Source: JAIQFL01 sp035295745
GTDB taxonomy: Bacteria > Acidobacteriota > Terriglobia > Bryobacterales > Bryobacteraceae
Reading direction: 5' to 3'
Length of the DNA stretch: 64,000 nucleotides
Assembly: GCA_035295745.1 (NCBI GenBank)
Contig: DATGIL010000098.1
Location: 62,001-126,000, forward strand
In this document: in pieces, positions 51,914 to 60,110 of the stretch
How positions within the stretch are numbered: position 1 is the first letter of the stretch
Layout: every line of letters starts with the position of its first letter
Notes under the pieces: generated by a model
The model's database searches: none
What the model was told of the DNA's origin: nothing
What the model saw: only the letters and a program-made list of their open reading frames with translations
Made by a program: the position numbers and the translations under genes

Positions 51914-52842
51914 CCGAACCCGCAAAGAGCCCGGCCAGCCCGGCGCCCGTTCCACCTCCGCCGCCACCGGAGCGCAAGCCGGTCGCTGGGCCGCGGCCTC
52001 TGCCCTCGATCCCCGCGAGCCAGGCGAGCCCGGTGCGCCAGATCACCGCGGTGCTTCGCATGGAACTCAAGAAGACCTTCCTCTCCAAGCGCGGCTGGTG
52101 GATCTACTGTCTCGCCCTGGGGCCGGTGGCGATCACACTTATTCACTGGATGTTCGAGGCCACCCATTCCGCGGGACGCCACAGCGTGGGCGAAGACAGC
52201 ATCATCTTCGCGGCGATGTTCTTCACCTACTATCTGCGCGCGGGCATCTTCTTCGGGTGCATGGGCATCTTCTCCAACCTGTTTCGCGGCGAGATGCTGG
52301 AGAAGACCATGCATTACTACTTCCTCACGCCGATGCGGCGCGAAATGCTGGTAGCCGGAAAGTTCCTGGCCGGCGCGATTGTCGCACTGGTTCTGTTTTG
52401 CAGCAGCACCGTGCTGGCATTCATTTTCCTCGGCAAGCATTTTGGCCCCACCTGGACTGACTACCTGATGCATGGGCCCGGGATGAGCCAACTCGGATCC
52501 TACGTCTTAGTGGCGGCGCTGGCGTGCATTGGATACGGCACCGTATTTCTGATGTCCGGCCTGTTCTTCAAAAACCCCATGATTCCGGCCGCTGTAGTGT
52601 GGGTATGGGAGATCCTGAACCCATTCCTCCCCTCGGTATTAAAGAAGATCAGTGTCATCTTCTACCTGAAGAGTCTCTGCCCGGTGGAGGTACCGTTTCC
52701 GCCGCCTTTCAACGTGATGGTGATCGAGGCCGACCCCGCGCCGTTCTGGGTCGCCGTCCCGGGCCTGCTGGCGCTGTCATTGATCTTCCTGGTGTATGCA
52801 GGCATTTCGGCGCGCAATACCGAGATCAACTACGGAGAGTGA
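51910..52842 (+). CDS. ABC-2 type permease (second pair) with proline-rich N-terminus
   Basis: 310 residues. The first 45 residues are Pro/Ala-rich and cytosolic (SPASPAPVPPPPPPERKPVA). Six hydrophobic segments follow, including CLALGPVAITLIHWMF, IIFAAMFFTYYLRAGIFFG, FLAGAIVALVLFCSSTVLAF, YVLVAALACIGYGTVFLMSG and VPGLLALSLIFLVYAGIS. The gene is translationally coupled to the ATPase before it. The two different ATPase-permease pairs in one operon may form two pumps or one mixed complex. Confidence 0.9.
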   Translation: MTEPAKSPASPAPVPPPPPPERKPVAGPRPLPSIPASQASPVRQITAVLRMELKKTFLSKRGWWIYCLALGPVAITLIHWMFEATHSAGRHSVGEDSIIFAAMFFTYYLRAGIFFGCMGIFSNLFRGEMLEKTMHYYFLTPMRREMLVAGKFLAGAIVALVLFCSSTVLAFIFLGKHFGPTWTDYLMHGPGMSQLGSYVLVAALACIGYGTVFLMSGLFFKNPMIPAAVVWVWEILNPFLPSVLKKISVIFYLKSLCPVEVPFPPPFNVMVIEADPAPFWVAVPGLLALSLIFLVYAGISARNTEINYGE

Positions 52843-52852
52843 GAATCCCAAA

Positions 52853-53197
52853 ATGACCACTGACCAGGCATGGCGCACCTTCAGCGAGTGGCAGGCCGGT
52901 CGCCGCGAGATTGCCGCGATCTATTACGCCGCTTCTGGCACGAGCCTATACACTATGGGCGTCGTCGAGTCGGCGGCTAATGGCCGATTGCTGATCAAAG
53001 GCGAACAGGTACGAGCGACCTTCAATCTGACGAGTGCCACGTTCACCTATGGCCCGGTGCAGACCTGGCCCCGATGGCCCTCGCCGCCGATTGTGGAAGT
53101 CATGGCAATCCAGGTCCAACTCGGCAACGGAGAGTGGGTCGCCCTCGCCGATGGACTGCGCCCCGAGTCTCTGCCGCCTCGATCGCTGCCGGCATAA
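52853..53197 (+). CDS. Conserved-looking small protein, last gene of ABC operon
   Basis: 114 residues, 10 bp after the permease gene, with GGAGAGTGAG upstream. No signal peptide or membrane helix. A helix (AWRTFSEWQAGRREIAAIYY) leads into a beta-rich part (VRATFNLTSATFTYGPVQTW, EVMAIQVQLGNGEWVALADG). I do not recognise the family. A double-hairpin repeat begins directly at its stop codon. Confidence 0.7.
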   Translation: MTTDQAWRTFSEWQAGRREIAAIYYAASGTSLYTMGVVESAANGRLLIKGEQVRATFNLTSATFTYGPVQTWPRWPSPPIVEVMAIQVQLGNGEWVALADGLRPESLPPRSLPA

Positions 53198-53270
53198 GTG
53201 GCGCAAAGACTCGGGTTTGCCGCGTCGAGACTCATGTCGACGCTCTTTCGCGCGTCCACCAAGTCTGCCT
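53198..53270 (+). repeat. Dispersed double-hairpin intergenic element, copy 4
   Basis: Begins at the base after the TAA stop. First stem GCAAA-GACTCGGG-TTTGC, second stem GCGTCGA-GACTCATG-TCGACGC (7 bp), then CTCTTTCGCGCGTCCACCAA. It lies between the ABC operon and the convergent TonB receptor gene, the same setting as copies 1 and 2, and is 47 kb away from them. Confidence 0.7.
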
Positions 53271-53290
53271 GGCAAGGCATTTTCGACGCT

Positions 53291-56200
53291 TCAGAACACC
53301 AGCCTCAGCGCCATTTGCACCGTACGCGCGGCCTCGGCGGAGGTGATCGTGCCAAACCCCGCATTGCCCAGAGTGTGTCCGGGCGCATCGAAGTTCGGAT
53401 GATTGATGACGTTGAAGAACTCGCCGCGGCACTCCGTGGCAATCCGCTCGCTGAGTTTGAAATTCTTCGACAGCGTCAGGTCCACGTTCTTCCAGGACGG
53501 TCCCCGCAACACGGAGCGCGGTGAATCGCCGAACGTGTACGGAGCCGCGCTTTGGAAAGCCGCGGTATTGAACCAGCGCGCCAGCGTCGGGTTCGCCAGA
53601 TTGGGATCGGCGATCAGATTCGGCCGCATCGTGCCTGCCGGGAACGAATTCGACTGGTCCACCGAATCGTAGACGGTGAACGGCTGTCCCGATTGCAACA
53701 CGCTGAGCACTCCGACCTGCCAGCCGCCCGCCAAGCGATCCAGCAGACGGCTCCGTGCAAAGCCCGGCACCGTGTATTGGAGGGTCACCACCGCGCGATG
53801 CGGAATATCGCTGCCGCTGCGGCCCTTGTCGAGGCTGCGATTGTAGGCGTTCATATAGCTGCCGGGATCGCCGAACTCGTTGGCCGCGGCGGCGTCGTCG
53901 AGGAACTTGGAAAAGGTGTAATGCGCCAGCACCGAGAATCCGTGGCTGAAACGGCGTTCGACTTTCACAAAACCCGCCTGGTAGTTCGAGTTGCCCACCG
54001 GCGGATTGATGATCGATACGTTGCTGAATTGCGGGAACGGGCGCAGCAACTGGGCGTTGCCGGGGCCCAAGAGCTGCGGCGGCACCTGGTCGATCGAGAG
54101 ATCATTGGCGGTCAGATGATGGCCCACGTTGCCCAGATACCCCACCTCCACAATCAAGTTATTGGCGACCTCGTCCTGCACATCAAGGTTCACTTGATAG
54201 GACACCGGCGCCGGACGATTGGGGTCAAAGTACGTGACGGCGGTATTGGGCTTTGCGCCAAAAGGAACAGCGCCGAATCCCGGCGTGTTGATCGATGGCC
54301 GAGTATACACGGGGAATCCGTTCCGTAACACCAGTGCCGATGTTGTATCGGCACTCGGCGCTACCAGGCTCAAGCTATCGCCAAATCCCAGCGACGCCGA
54401 AGGCCCGACACTGTTACTCACCATGGGCCCGTAAAAGATGCCGGCGCCGCCGCGCACCACCAAAGCGCGCAGGAAGGGCACCTTGTAAGCAAAGCCGAAA
54501 CGCGGCGCGAAGTTGCGATAGTTTGCGTCGAATGCGGTCGTGGGAACGCCGTTCACGCCGGCGAAGGTCACCACGCCCGGCGTGCCGGAGACGGGATTGA
54601 TGGCGATCGGGTCGAAGGAATTCATCCGGTTGCCGTCCACATATCGCGGCAACTCCAACTCCCATCGCAGCCCGAGGTTCAGCGTGAGCCGCGGCGTGAT
54701 CCGGTAGTCGTCCTGCGCGTACGCCGCCCAGTAGGAGGCGTGCGACGGAATGCTATCGAGCTTCTGCAAGGAAGCCTGATTGGCCTGGCCGATGAGGAAG
54801 CTTGCAAACGCGTCTCCCGTGCCCGATACGCCCGGCTGGTCCGTGATCTGTCGCGTGAAGGTCACGGCACCGGATGAAGTGATGTCATCGGCCTCGCGGT
54901 TGTATCCGCGGCGATATTCCACCCCCACCTTGAACGCATGTTTGCCCTGAAACTTGGAGACCGATTCCAGCACCTGCGTATCGGTGATGGGCGTCTGTAT
55001 GCGCGCCACCGCGGCATTCGTGGTCCCCAGCGCCCCGAGCGACGCGTAGCCCGAGATGGCGATGGTGGGAAACGCCGCGGCACTCACGTTCTCGAGTCCG
55101 ATCGTCTGCGCGAGCCCATCGCCCGCTCCAAACCGCTGCTGGATGTATTTTCGCTGGTCGTAGCTGACGGAGAGACTGTTGGTAACGGTCGGCGAGAAGA
55201 CGTGCACATAGCTGCCCATGATGCTCTGGACACGGCCATCCGTGGTACCTGCATTTGGATCCGATACCGGAATCCCGTACGCTCCGTCGTCCCCTTGGTG
55301 ATAGTCGTTGATGTAGTAGCGGGCGGTCAGCAGGTCGTTGCTGCTGAGGTTGTGATCGAGCTTGCCAACGAGAATATCGCGGCGCAGCGTGGAATGGCTG
55401 TTGGCCCCGAAGTTGTTGGAGACGGCTCCGGAGGCTCCCCGGTTCGGCAACGGGATGTACGCGAGCGCCGCGAGCGCCACTGGGTCGAGAGCAGTGCCCG
55501 GAATCAGGTTCCCTGGATACGCCTGCTTCTTGCCGTTTGCCAGGCTTGCCGGATCGTAGATCGTGGCGGAGAGCGACGAGAAATCACCATGGCGCTCTGC
55601 GAGCGTCGGCACAGTGGATACGGTCGCGCTGCCGAAAGTCTCGCGAGTCTCCTCCCAACTGGCGAAAAAGTGAGTCTTGTCTTTGACAATGGGGCCGCCA
55701 AACGAGCCGCCGTATTGATGCAGGTTCAGGGGAGGTGTGCCGGCCGCGAAGAAGTTTCGCGCATCCAGGGCGCTGTTGCGCGCGAATTCGAAGACGCTGC
55801 CGTGGAACTGGTTGGTGCCGGAGCGCGTGGAGAGCGCCACGATCCCGCCGGTGGAATGGCCATACTCCGCCGCATAGTTATTCGAAATCACACGAAATTC
55901 CTGCATGGCATCGAGCGGCAGACTAGTCTGCTGCTGTGGCCGTGTCACACCCACAGCATTGGTCACGTTACCGCCGTCGAGGGTGTAATCCTGATTGCGC
56001 GCCCGCCCACCGGCCATCGAAAAGACCGGATAGTTCTCGGCGCCCTCGCCGCTCGTGATCATCACGACGCCGGGCGACAGATTGACCAGCGAAGTGGCGG
56101 CTCGATTCGGCATCGGAAGATCGTCAATCATCTTGCGATTGACGAGCTGCCCCAGGCTCGAAGTCTGCGTGTCGAGCGAGGCGAGGTCGCCGGTCACCTC

Positions 56201-56536
56201 GATGGTCTGGTTCTGTTGCCCCACCTGCAACGTGAAATCGACCGCCGCGGTTTGTGCCACCTCCAGCACCAGGTTCCTGCGCACCACCGGTTCAAATCCC
56301 GGCGAACTGGCTTCCACGCGATACGTTCCAGGAAGGAGCGACCCCACCCGGTAGATGCCTTCGTGGTTGGTGAGAGCGTCTGCTGCCGATCCCGATTCTT
56401 CATTTACGACGTGGACCCGGACATTGGGCACGGTCGATGTAGTCGCATCCGTGATGCGCCCGGTCAGGGTTCCGGTGCCCACTTGAGCGGGTGCGGCCAC
56501 GCTCGTGAGTAAAACAGCTCCAATCAATCGCCACAT
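53291..56536 (-). CDS. Oar-like TonB-dependent outer-membrane receptor
   Basis: 1,081 residues. Signal peptide (MWRLIGAVLLTSVAAPAQ), a carboxypeptidase-regulatory (CarboxypepD_reg) domain at about 20-110 (LTGRITDATTSTVPNVRVHV, GIYRVGSLLPGTYRVEASSP), a plug region (LVNRKMIDDLPMPNRAATSL) and a large beta-barrel ending in Phe (QMALRLVF), as outer-membrane barrels do. Such receptors are the most expanded family in Solibacter-like genomes and probably take up polymers or export protein. The substrate is unknown and no SusD partner is present. Confidence 0.93.
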   Translation of the reverse strand: MWRLIGAVLLTSVAAPAQVGTGTLTGRITDATTSTVPNVRVHVVNEESGSAADALTNHEGIYRVGSLLPGTYRVEASSPGFEPVVRRNLVLEVAQTAAVDFTLQVGQQNQTIEVTGDLASLDTQTSSLGQLVNRKMIDDLPMPNRAATSLVNLSPGVVMITSGEGAENYPVFSMAGGRARNQDYTLDGGNVTNAVGVTRPQQQTSLPLDAMQEFRVISNNYAAEYGHSTGGIVALSTRSGTNQFHGSVFEFARNSALDARNFFAAGTPPLNLHQYGGSFGGPIVKDKTHFFASWEETRETFGSATVSTVPTLAERHGDFSSLSATIYDPASLANGKKQAYPGNLIPGTALDPVALAALAYIPLPNRGASGAVSNNFGANSHSTLRRDILVGKLDHNLSSNDLLTARYYINDYHQGDDGAYGIPVSDPNAGTTDGRVQSIMGSYVHVFSPTVTNSLSVSYDQRKYIQQRFGAGDGLAQTIGLENVSAAAFPTIAISGYASLGALGTTNAAVARIQTPITDTQVLESVSKFQGKHAFKVGVEYRRGYNREADDITSSGAVTFTRQITDQPGVSGTGDAFASFLIGQANQASLQKLDSIPSHASYWAAYAQDDYRITPRLTLNLGLRWELELPRYVDGNRMNSFDPIAINPVSGTPGVVTFAGVNGVPTTAFDANYRNFAPRFGFAYKVPFLRALVVRGGAGIFYGPMVSNSVGPSASLGFGDSLSLVAPSADTTSALVLRNGFPVYTRPSINTPGFGAVPFGAKPNTAVTYFDPNRPAPVSYQVNLDVQDEVANNLIVEVGYLGNVGHHLTANDLSIDQVPPQLLGPGNAQLLRPFPQFSNVSIINPPVGNSNYQAGFVKVERRFSHGFSVLAHYTFSKFLDDAAAANEFGDPGSYMNAYNRSLDKGRSGSDIPHRAVVTLQYTVPGFARSRLLDRLAGGWQVGVLSVLQSGQPFTVYDSVDQSNSFPAGTMRPNLIADPNLANPTLARWFNTAAFQSAAPYTFGDSPRSVLRGPSWKNVDLTLSKNFKLSERIATECRGEFFNVINHPNFDAPGHTLGNAGFGTITSAEAARTVQMALRLVF

Positions 56537-56850
56537 ACTCCATCGAGATTAGGATGTATGCGTTCGTATTGTCAAGTAGGTTGTGTGGATCCATCGACGT
56601 CACGGAAACGTAACTCATTGAAAAAACTAGCGGCCCTGTCCTTGGTGCGTTCGCTCCCGCCACTCTGTGATATTTCATACCCCAGCCGATGGTTTGCCCG
56701 CGAACGCAGCGCTTTGGCCTCGCTTGTTAACAAGAGTTAGTTGGTTCTAGTACTCACAGGCGTGTTATGATCCGGAAAAAATGGTCCCTGAATGAACGGG
56801 AACGGGACTCAAATTGTCTGTTTTTAGTTACCCTCTTGAGGAGGAGCAGG

Positions 56851-57828
56851 ATGCACCGTTTTCGCCGATTGCCAAACCTGACCCGTTTCGTTTTGAGCCT
56901 GGGCCTATCTTTAGCTGGAGTGCTCTTATGTGCCCCTTCCGCCAAGGCGAACATCGTGATTGTCCCGACTTTTGACTCGTCGATCACGGGGGATGCCAAC
57001 GCCCTGCTGATCGAGACCACCATTAATCAGGCGTTGAACTTCTACGAGACGAACATTACTACACCCATCACCGTCCACATTACCTACGCGGAAATGGGTT
57101 CCGGACTCGGCCAGAGCGATACCTTCTTCGACACGGTCTCGTACAGCCAATATCTGTCCGCCCTTCAGGCCCACTCGTCGGGCAACGCCGTGGATACCTC
57201 AGCCCTTGGCACACTTCCTGCAGGCCCCAACGACCCGGTGGATGGCACAACGAATGTTGATGTTACGACCGCCAATCTAAGAGCATTGGGTTTCAGCGCT
57301 AGTGCGGCTACGGACTCAACGATTTCTGTGAACACCGCAATCACGAATTATGCGGGAAAGCCTTTCAACGGCGGCTTCTACAGTCTCCTCGCCGTGATCG
57401 AACACGAAACTGACGAAGCCCTCGGTCTTGGGTCGAACCTCGACACCGGTTCCAATACCGGGTCAATCCGCCCCGAGGACCTCTTCCGGTACTCGGCACC
57501 CGGAACCCGCAGCTACACCATCGATTCGGGGGCAACGTCCTATTTCTCCGTTGATGGCGGCGTCACCAACCTGGCCGGCTTCAACCAGACGGGGCCTCCC
57601 GGCGGCGCGGACTATGGCGATTGGGCGAGTTCTGGTACACCCCGGGTGCAGGATGCATTCGGTACTCCCGGCGCTTTCCCCGTCTTCGGCCCCGAGCAGG
57701 CGGCCCTGGATGCAATCGGCTATAACTTTGCTTCTCTGGACACTCCGGAACCTTCATCCTGGCTCCTGATGCTGGGAGGAATCGGCTTCTTCGCCCGCCG
57801 CCGCTTTTTCACGCGCGCTGGCCGATAG
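56851..57828 (+). CDS. PEP-CTERM metalloprotease-like protein (NF038122-type)
   Basis: 325 residues from ATG 56851, with GAGGAGGAGCAGG directly ahead. Signal peptide (LSLGLSLAGVLLCAPSAKAN). A zincin-like site reads AVIEHETDEALGLGSNLD, where the second His of HExxH is replaced by Glu (HETDE), followed by the fold-typical DLFRYSAPGTRSY and PEQAALDAIGYNF. The C-terminus has TPEPSS, a helix and RRRFFTRAGR for exosortase sorting. Activity is uncertain because of the motif change, though the family often shows it. Confidence 0.85.
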   Translation: MHRFRRLPNLTRFVLSLGLSLAGVLLCAPSAKANIVIVPTFDSSITGDANALLIETTINQALNFYETNITTPITVHITYAEMGSGLGQSDTFFDTVSYSQYLSALQAHSSGNAVDTSALGTLPAGPNDPVDGTTNVDVTTANLRALGFSASAATDSTISVNTAITNYAGKPFNGGFYSLLAVIEHETDEALGLGSNLDTGSNTGSIRPEDLFRYSAPGTRSYTIDSGATSYFSVDGGVTNLAGFNQTGPPGGADYGDWASSGTPRVQDAFGTPGAFPVFGPEQAALDAIGYNFASLDTPEPSSWLLMLGGIGFFARRRFFTRAGR

Positions 57829-57831
57829 CCC

Positions 57832-57849
57832 CTGGCGCAGTCGCGCCAG
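57832..57849. terminator. Hairpin after metalloprotease gene
   Basis: CTGGCGC, loop AGTC, GCGCCAG: a perfect 7-bp GC-rich stem beginning four bases after the stop codon. No T-run follows, so it would act as a 3'-end stabiliser or an imperfect terminator. Confidence 0.5.
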
Positions 57850-57870
57850 ACCGCGATGTACACTGGCTAC

Positions 57871-57902
57871 GAGGACTCGACGCGATTCGATATCGAGTCC
57901 TC
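57871..57902. promoter_or_regulatory. Inverted repeat upstream of eutB
   Basis: Arms GAGGACTCGA and TCGAGTCCTC (10 of 10) around a 12-nt centre, ending 12 bp before the eutB ATG. No ribosome site is visible between it and the start. It could be an operator or an mRNA hairpin affecting eutB translation. It does not resemble a cobalamin riboswitch. Confidence 0.5.
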
Positions 57903-57914
57903 GACAGCTCACGC

Positions 57915-59204
57915 ATGAACCTGCGTACCCTGCTCGCGAAAGCCTCTCCTGCGCGATCCGGCGATCAACTGGCCGGCATCGCCGCCGAGACCGCCGAGCA
58001 ACGCGTCCGCGCACAAATCGCGCTCGCCGACCTGCCTCTCCAGGCAATCCTTGCCGAGCCGCTTATCCCCTACGAAGAAGACGAAGTCACGCGCCTCATC
58101 TGCGACTCGCATGACTGCGCCGCATTCGCTCCCATCGCGCATCTCACGGTGGGCGAGTTCCGCGAATGGCTGCTCTCCGACTCCGCCACCACCGAGTGTC
58201 TCTCGGCACTGGCGCCCGGCCTCATCCCCGAGATGGCCGCCGCGGTCTCCAAAATCATGCCGCTTCAGGATCTCGTCTCGGTCGGCCGCAAATGCCGTGT
58301 AGTGACGCACTTTCGCTCCACCATCGGGCTCGCCGGACGCCTCTCGACACGGCTCCAACCCAACCATCCGACCGACGATCTCAAAGGCATCGCCGCCAGC
58401 GTGCTCGACGGCCTCTCGTATGGCAACGGCGATGCCGTGATCGGCGTGAATCCGGCCAGTGACCACCTGCCCACTGTGGAAGCTCTACTCCACATGCTCG
58501 ACCAGATTCGCGAACGCTTCCAAATCCCCACCCAGATCTGCGTTCTGGCGCATGTCACCACGCAAATGCAGGCGCTGCGCCGAGGCGCTCCCATCGACCT
58601 CGTGTTCCAGTCGATCGCCGGCACACAAGCCGCCAACTCCTCTTTCGGCGTCACCCTTGCGATGCTCGATGAAGCCCACCATGCAGCGCGCGAGTTGGGG
58701 CGCGGCGAGCACGTGATGTACTTCGAGACCGGCCAGGGAAGCGCGCTGTCAGCCAATGCCCACCACGGCGTCGATCAGCAGACCTGCGAGGCTCGCGCGT
58801 ACGCCGTAGCACGCCGCTATCGGCCCCTGCTCGTGAACTCAGTCGTCGGATTCATCGGACCGGAATACCTGTATAACGGGAAGCAGATTCTACGTGCCGG
58901 CCTGGAGGACCACTTCTGCGGCAAGCTGCTCGGAGTGCCGATGGGTTGCGACGTCTGCTACACCAATCATGCCGAGGCTGACCAGGACGACATGGACACG
59001 CTGCTGACAATGCTCGGCGTGGCGGGCTGCAACTACATCATGGGGGTTCCCGGTGCCGACGATGTCATGCTGCACTACCAGAGCACCAGTTTCCACGACG
59101 CGCTCTACCTCCGCGGCGTGCTCGGCCTGAAGCCGGCTCCGGAATTCGAAGCCTGGCTGGAGAGCCGTCCGCAACTCAATCCTGCGCCATGGCTATTGAC
59201 CTGA
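57915..59204 (+). CDS. eutB: Ethanolamine ammonia-lyase large subunit
   Basis: 429 residues, slightly shorter than the enterobacterial protein (about 453). The TIM-barrel core is clear: ASVLDGLSYGNGDAVIGVNP, CVLAHVTTQMQALRRGAPID, VFQSIAGTQAANSSFGV, HHGVDQQTCEARAYAVARRY and VGFIGPEYLYNGKQI. With EutC and adenosylcobalamin it splits ethanolamine into acetaldehyde and ammonia. Its end overlaps eutC by 16 bp. No eut shell, reactivase (eutA) or transporter gene is nearby, so the enzyme probably works free in the cytosol on membrane-lipid-derived ethanolamine. Confidence 0.95.
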   Translation: MNLRTLLAKASPARSGDQLAGIAAETAEQRVRAQIALADLPLQAILAEPLIPYEEDEVTRLICDSHDCAAFAPIAHLTVGEFREWLLSDSATTECLSALAPGLIPEMAAAVSKIMPLQDLVSVGRKCRVVTHFRSTIGLAGRLSTRLQPNHPTDDLKGIAASVLDGLSYGNGDAVIGVNPASDHLPTVEALLHMLDQIRERFQIPTQICVLAHVTTQMQALRRGAPIDLVFQSIAGTQAANSSFGVTLAMLDEAHHAARELGRGEHVMYFETGQGSALSANAHHGVDQQTCEARAYAVARRYRPLLVNSVVGFIGPEYLYNGKQILRAGLEDHFCGKLLGVPMGCDVCYTNHAEADQDDMDTLLTMLGVAGCNYIMGVPGADDVMLHYQSTSFHDALYLRGVLGLKPAPEFEAWLESRPQLNPAPWLLT

Positions 59205-59872
59205 GGTCGTTCACCCCCGCCCGTGTCGCTCTGGGCCGCGCCGGGCACAGCCTGCCCACCGCCGAGTTGCTGCGCTTCCGCCTCGATCACGCCCGGGCGC
59301 GAGATGCCGTCTACGAAGAACTGGACCCCGCGGCGCTCGGCGTTCCGCACGTGCTCTTGCACAGCGCCGCACCCGATCGCGCTACCTACCTGCGCCGCCC
59401 CGATCTGGGGAGGAAACTGAATCCGAACGCAACTCTCGAACGCGGCGACTACGATGCAGCAATCGTGATCGCCGACGGCCTTTCCGCTCCCGCCGTGCAC
59501 CATCACGCCGTCCAGCTTCTGCACGCGCTCACACCTTTGCTGGTAGATTGGCAACTCGCGCCCCTGACAGTGGTGCTGCAGGGACGCGTGGCCATCGGCG
59601 ACGAGATCGGCCACCGGCTGGGAGCGCGCCAGGTCGCTGTCGTGATCGGCGAACGTCCGGGTCTGACTTCCCCCGACAGTCTGGGCATTTATTTGACCTG
59701 GGATCCTCGTCCCGGCCGCACCGACGCGGAGCGTAATTGCATCTCCAATGTTCGGACGGAAGGGCTGTCCTGCGAGGCCGCAGCCCACCAGTTGCATTTT
59801 CTGATGAACGAGGCGCGTGTGCGAAAACTGACAGGCTTCGGGGTTGGATTTGGCCCTCCTCAGATTACGTAG
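59189..59872 (+). CDS. eutC: Ethanolamine ammonia-lyase small subunit
   Basis: 227 residues. Family blocks RVALGRAGHSLPTAELLRFR, DHARARDAVYEEL, VIADGLSAPAVHHHAVQLL, RVAIGDEIGHRLGARQVAVV and the ending SDPDSLGIYLTW-type segment (read here as TSPDSLGIYLTWDPRPGRTD, then NCISNVRTEGL) are all present. It holds the cobalamin together with EutB. Translation is probably coupled to eutB through the overlap. Confidence 0.95.
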   Translation: MAIDLRSFTPARVALGRAGHSLPTAELLRFRLDHARARDAVYEELDPAALGVPHVLLHSAAPDRATYLRRPDLGRKLNPNATLERGDYDAAIVIADGLSAPAVHHHAVQLLHALTPLLVDWQLAPLTVVLQGRVAIGDEIGHRLGARQVAVVIGERPGLTSPDSLGIYLTWDPRPGRTDAERNCISNVRTEGLSCEAAAHQLHFLMNEARVRKLTGFGVGFGPPQIT

Positions 59873-60008
59873 CCCGACGACGCTTGCTGACGCGCGCGGC
59901 TCGCCAGCGCACATATTCGCGCGAAGGTAGGATACGAGCCGCGACCGTGAGGGAGCGAACCCGGCCCCATCGTTTCCCCGACGACGCTTGCTGACGCGGG
60001 CGGCTCGC
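59873..60008. repeat. 32-bp direct repeat pair between eutC and ADOP gene
   Basis: Copies at 59873-59904 and 59977-60008, identical except one base (31 of 32), each starting CCCGACGACGCTTGCTGACG. Between them lies GAGCCGCGACCGTGAGGGAG, a GC-rich text I associate with multi-copy intergenic repeats in Acidobacteriota and Planctomycetes (from memory, not checked). The first copy begins at the eutC stop codon. Confidence 0.7.
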
Positions 60009-60110
60009 AACGTGAAACACGCCGCCACCAACGCTCTCTGGCACCCGGCGCGCAATCGGATGCAATACCTGACGAGCCGTCTCGCGGTTGCTTCGTCTAC
60101 TATACAAACT

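Noticed and set aside
54938..56512. 524-codon plus frame opposite the TonB receptor
   Set aside because: Antisense shadow; the minus frame has signal peptide, plug and C-terminal Phe.
57829..57914. Cobalamin riboswitch upstream of eutBC
   Set aside because: Only 86 bp are available and no B12-box-like text is present; the visible inverted repeat does not fit the riboswitch fold.
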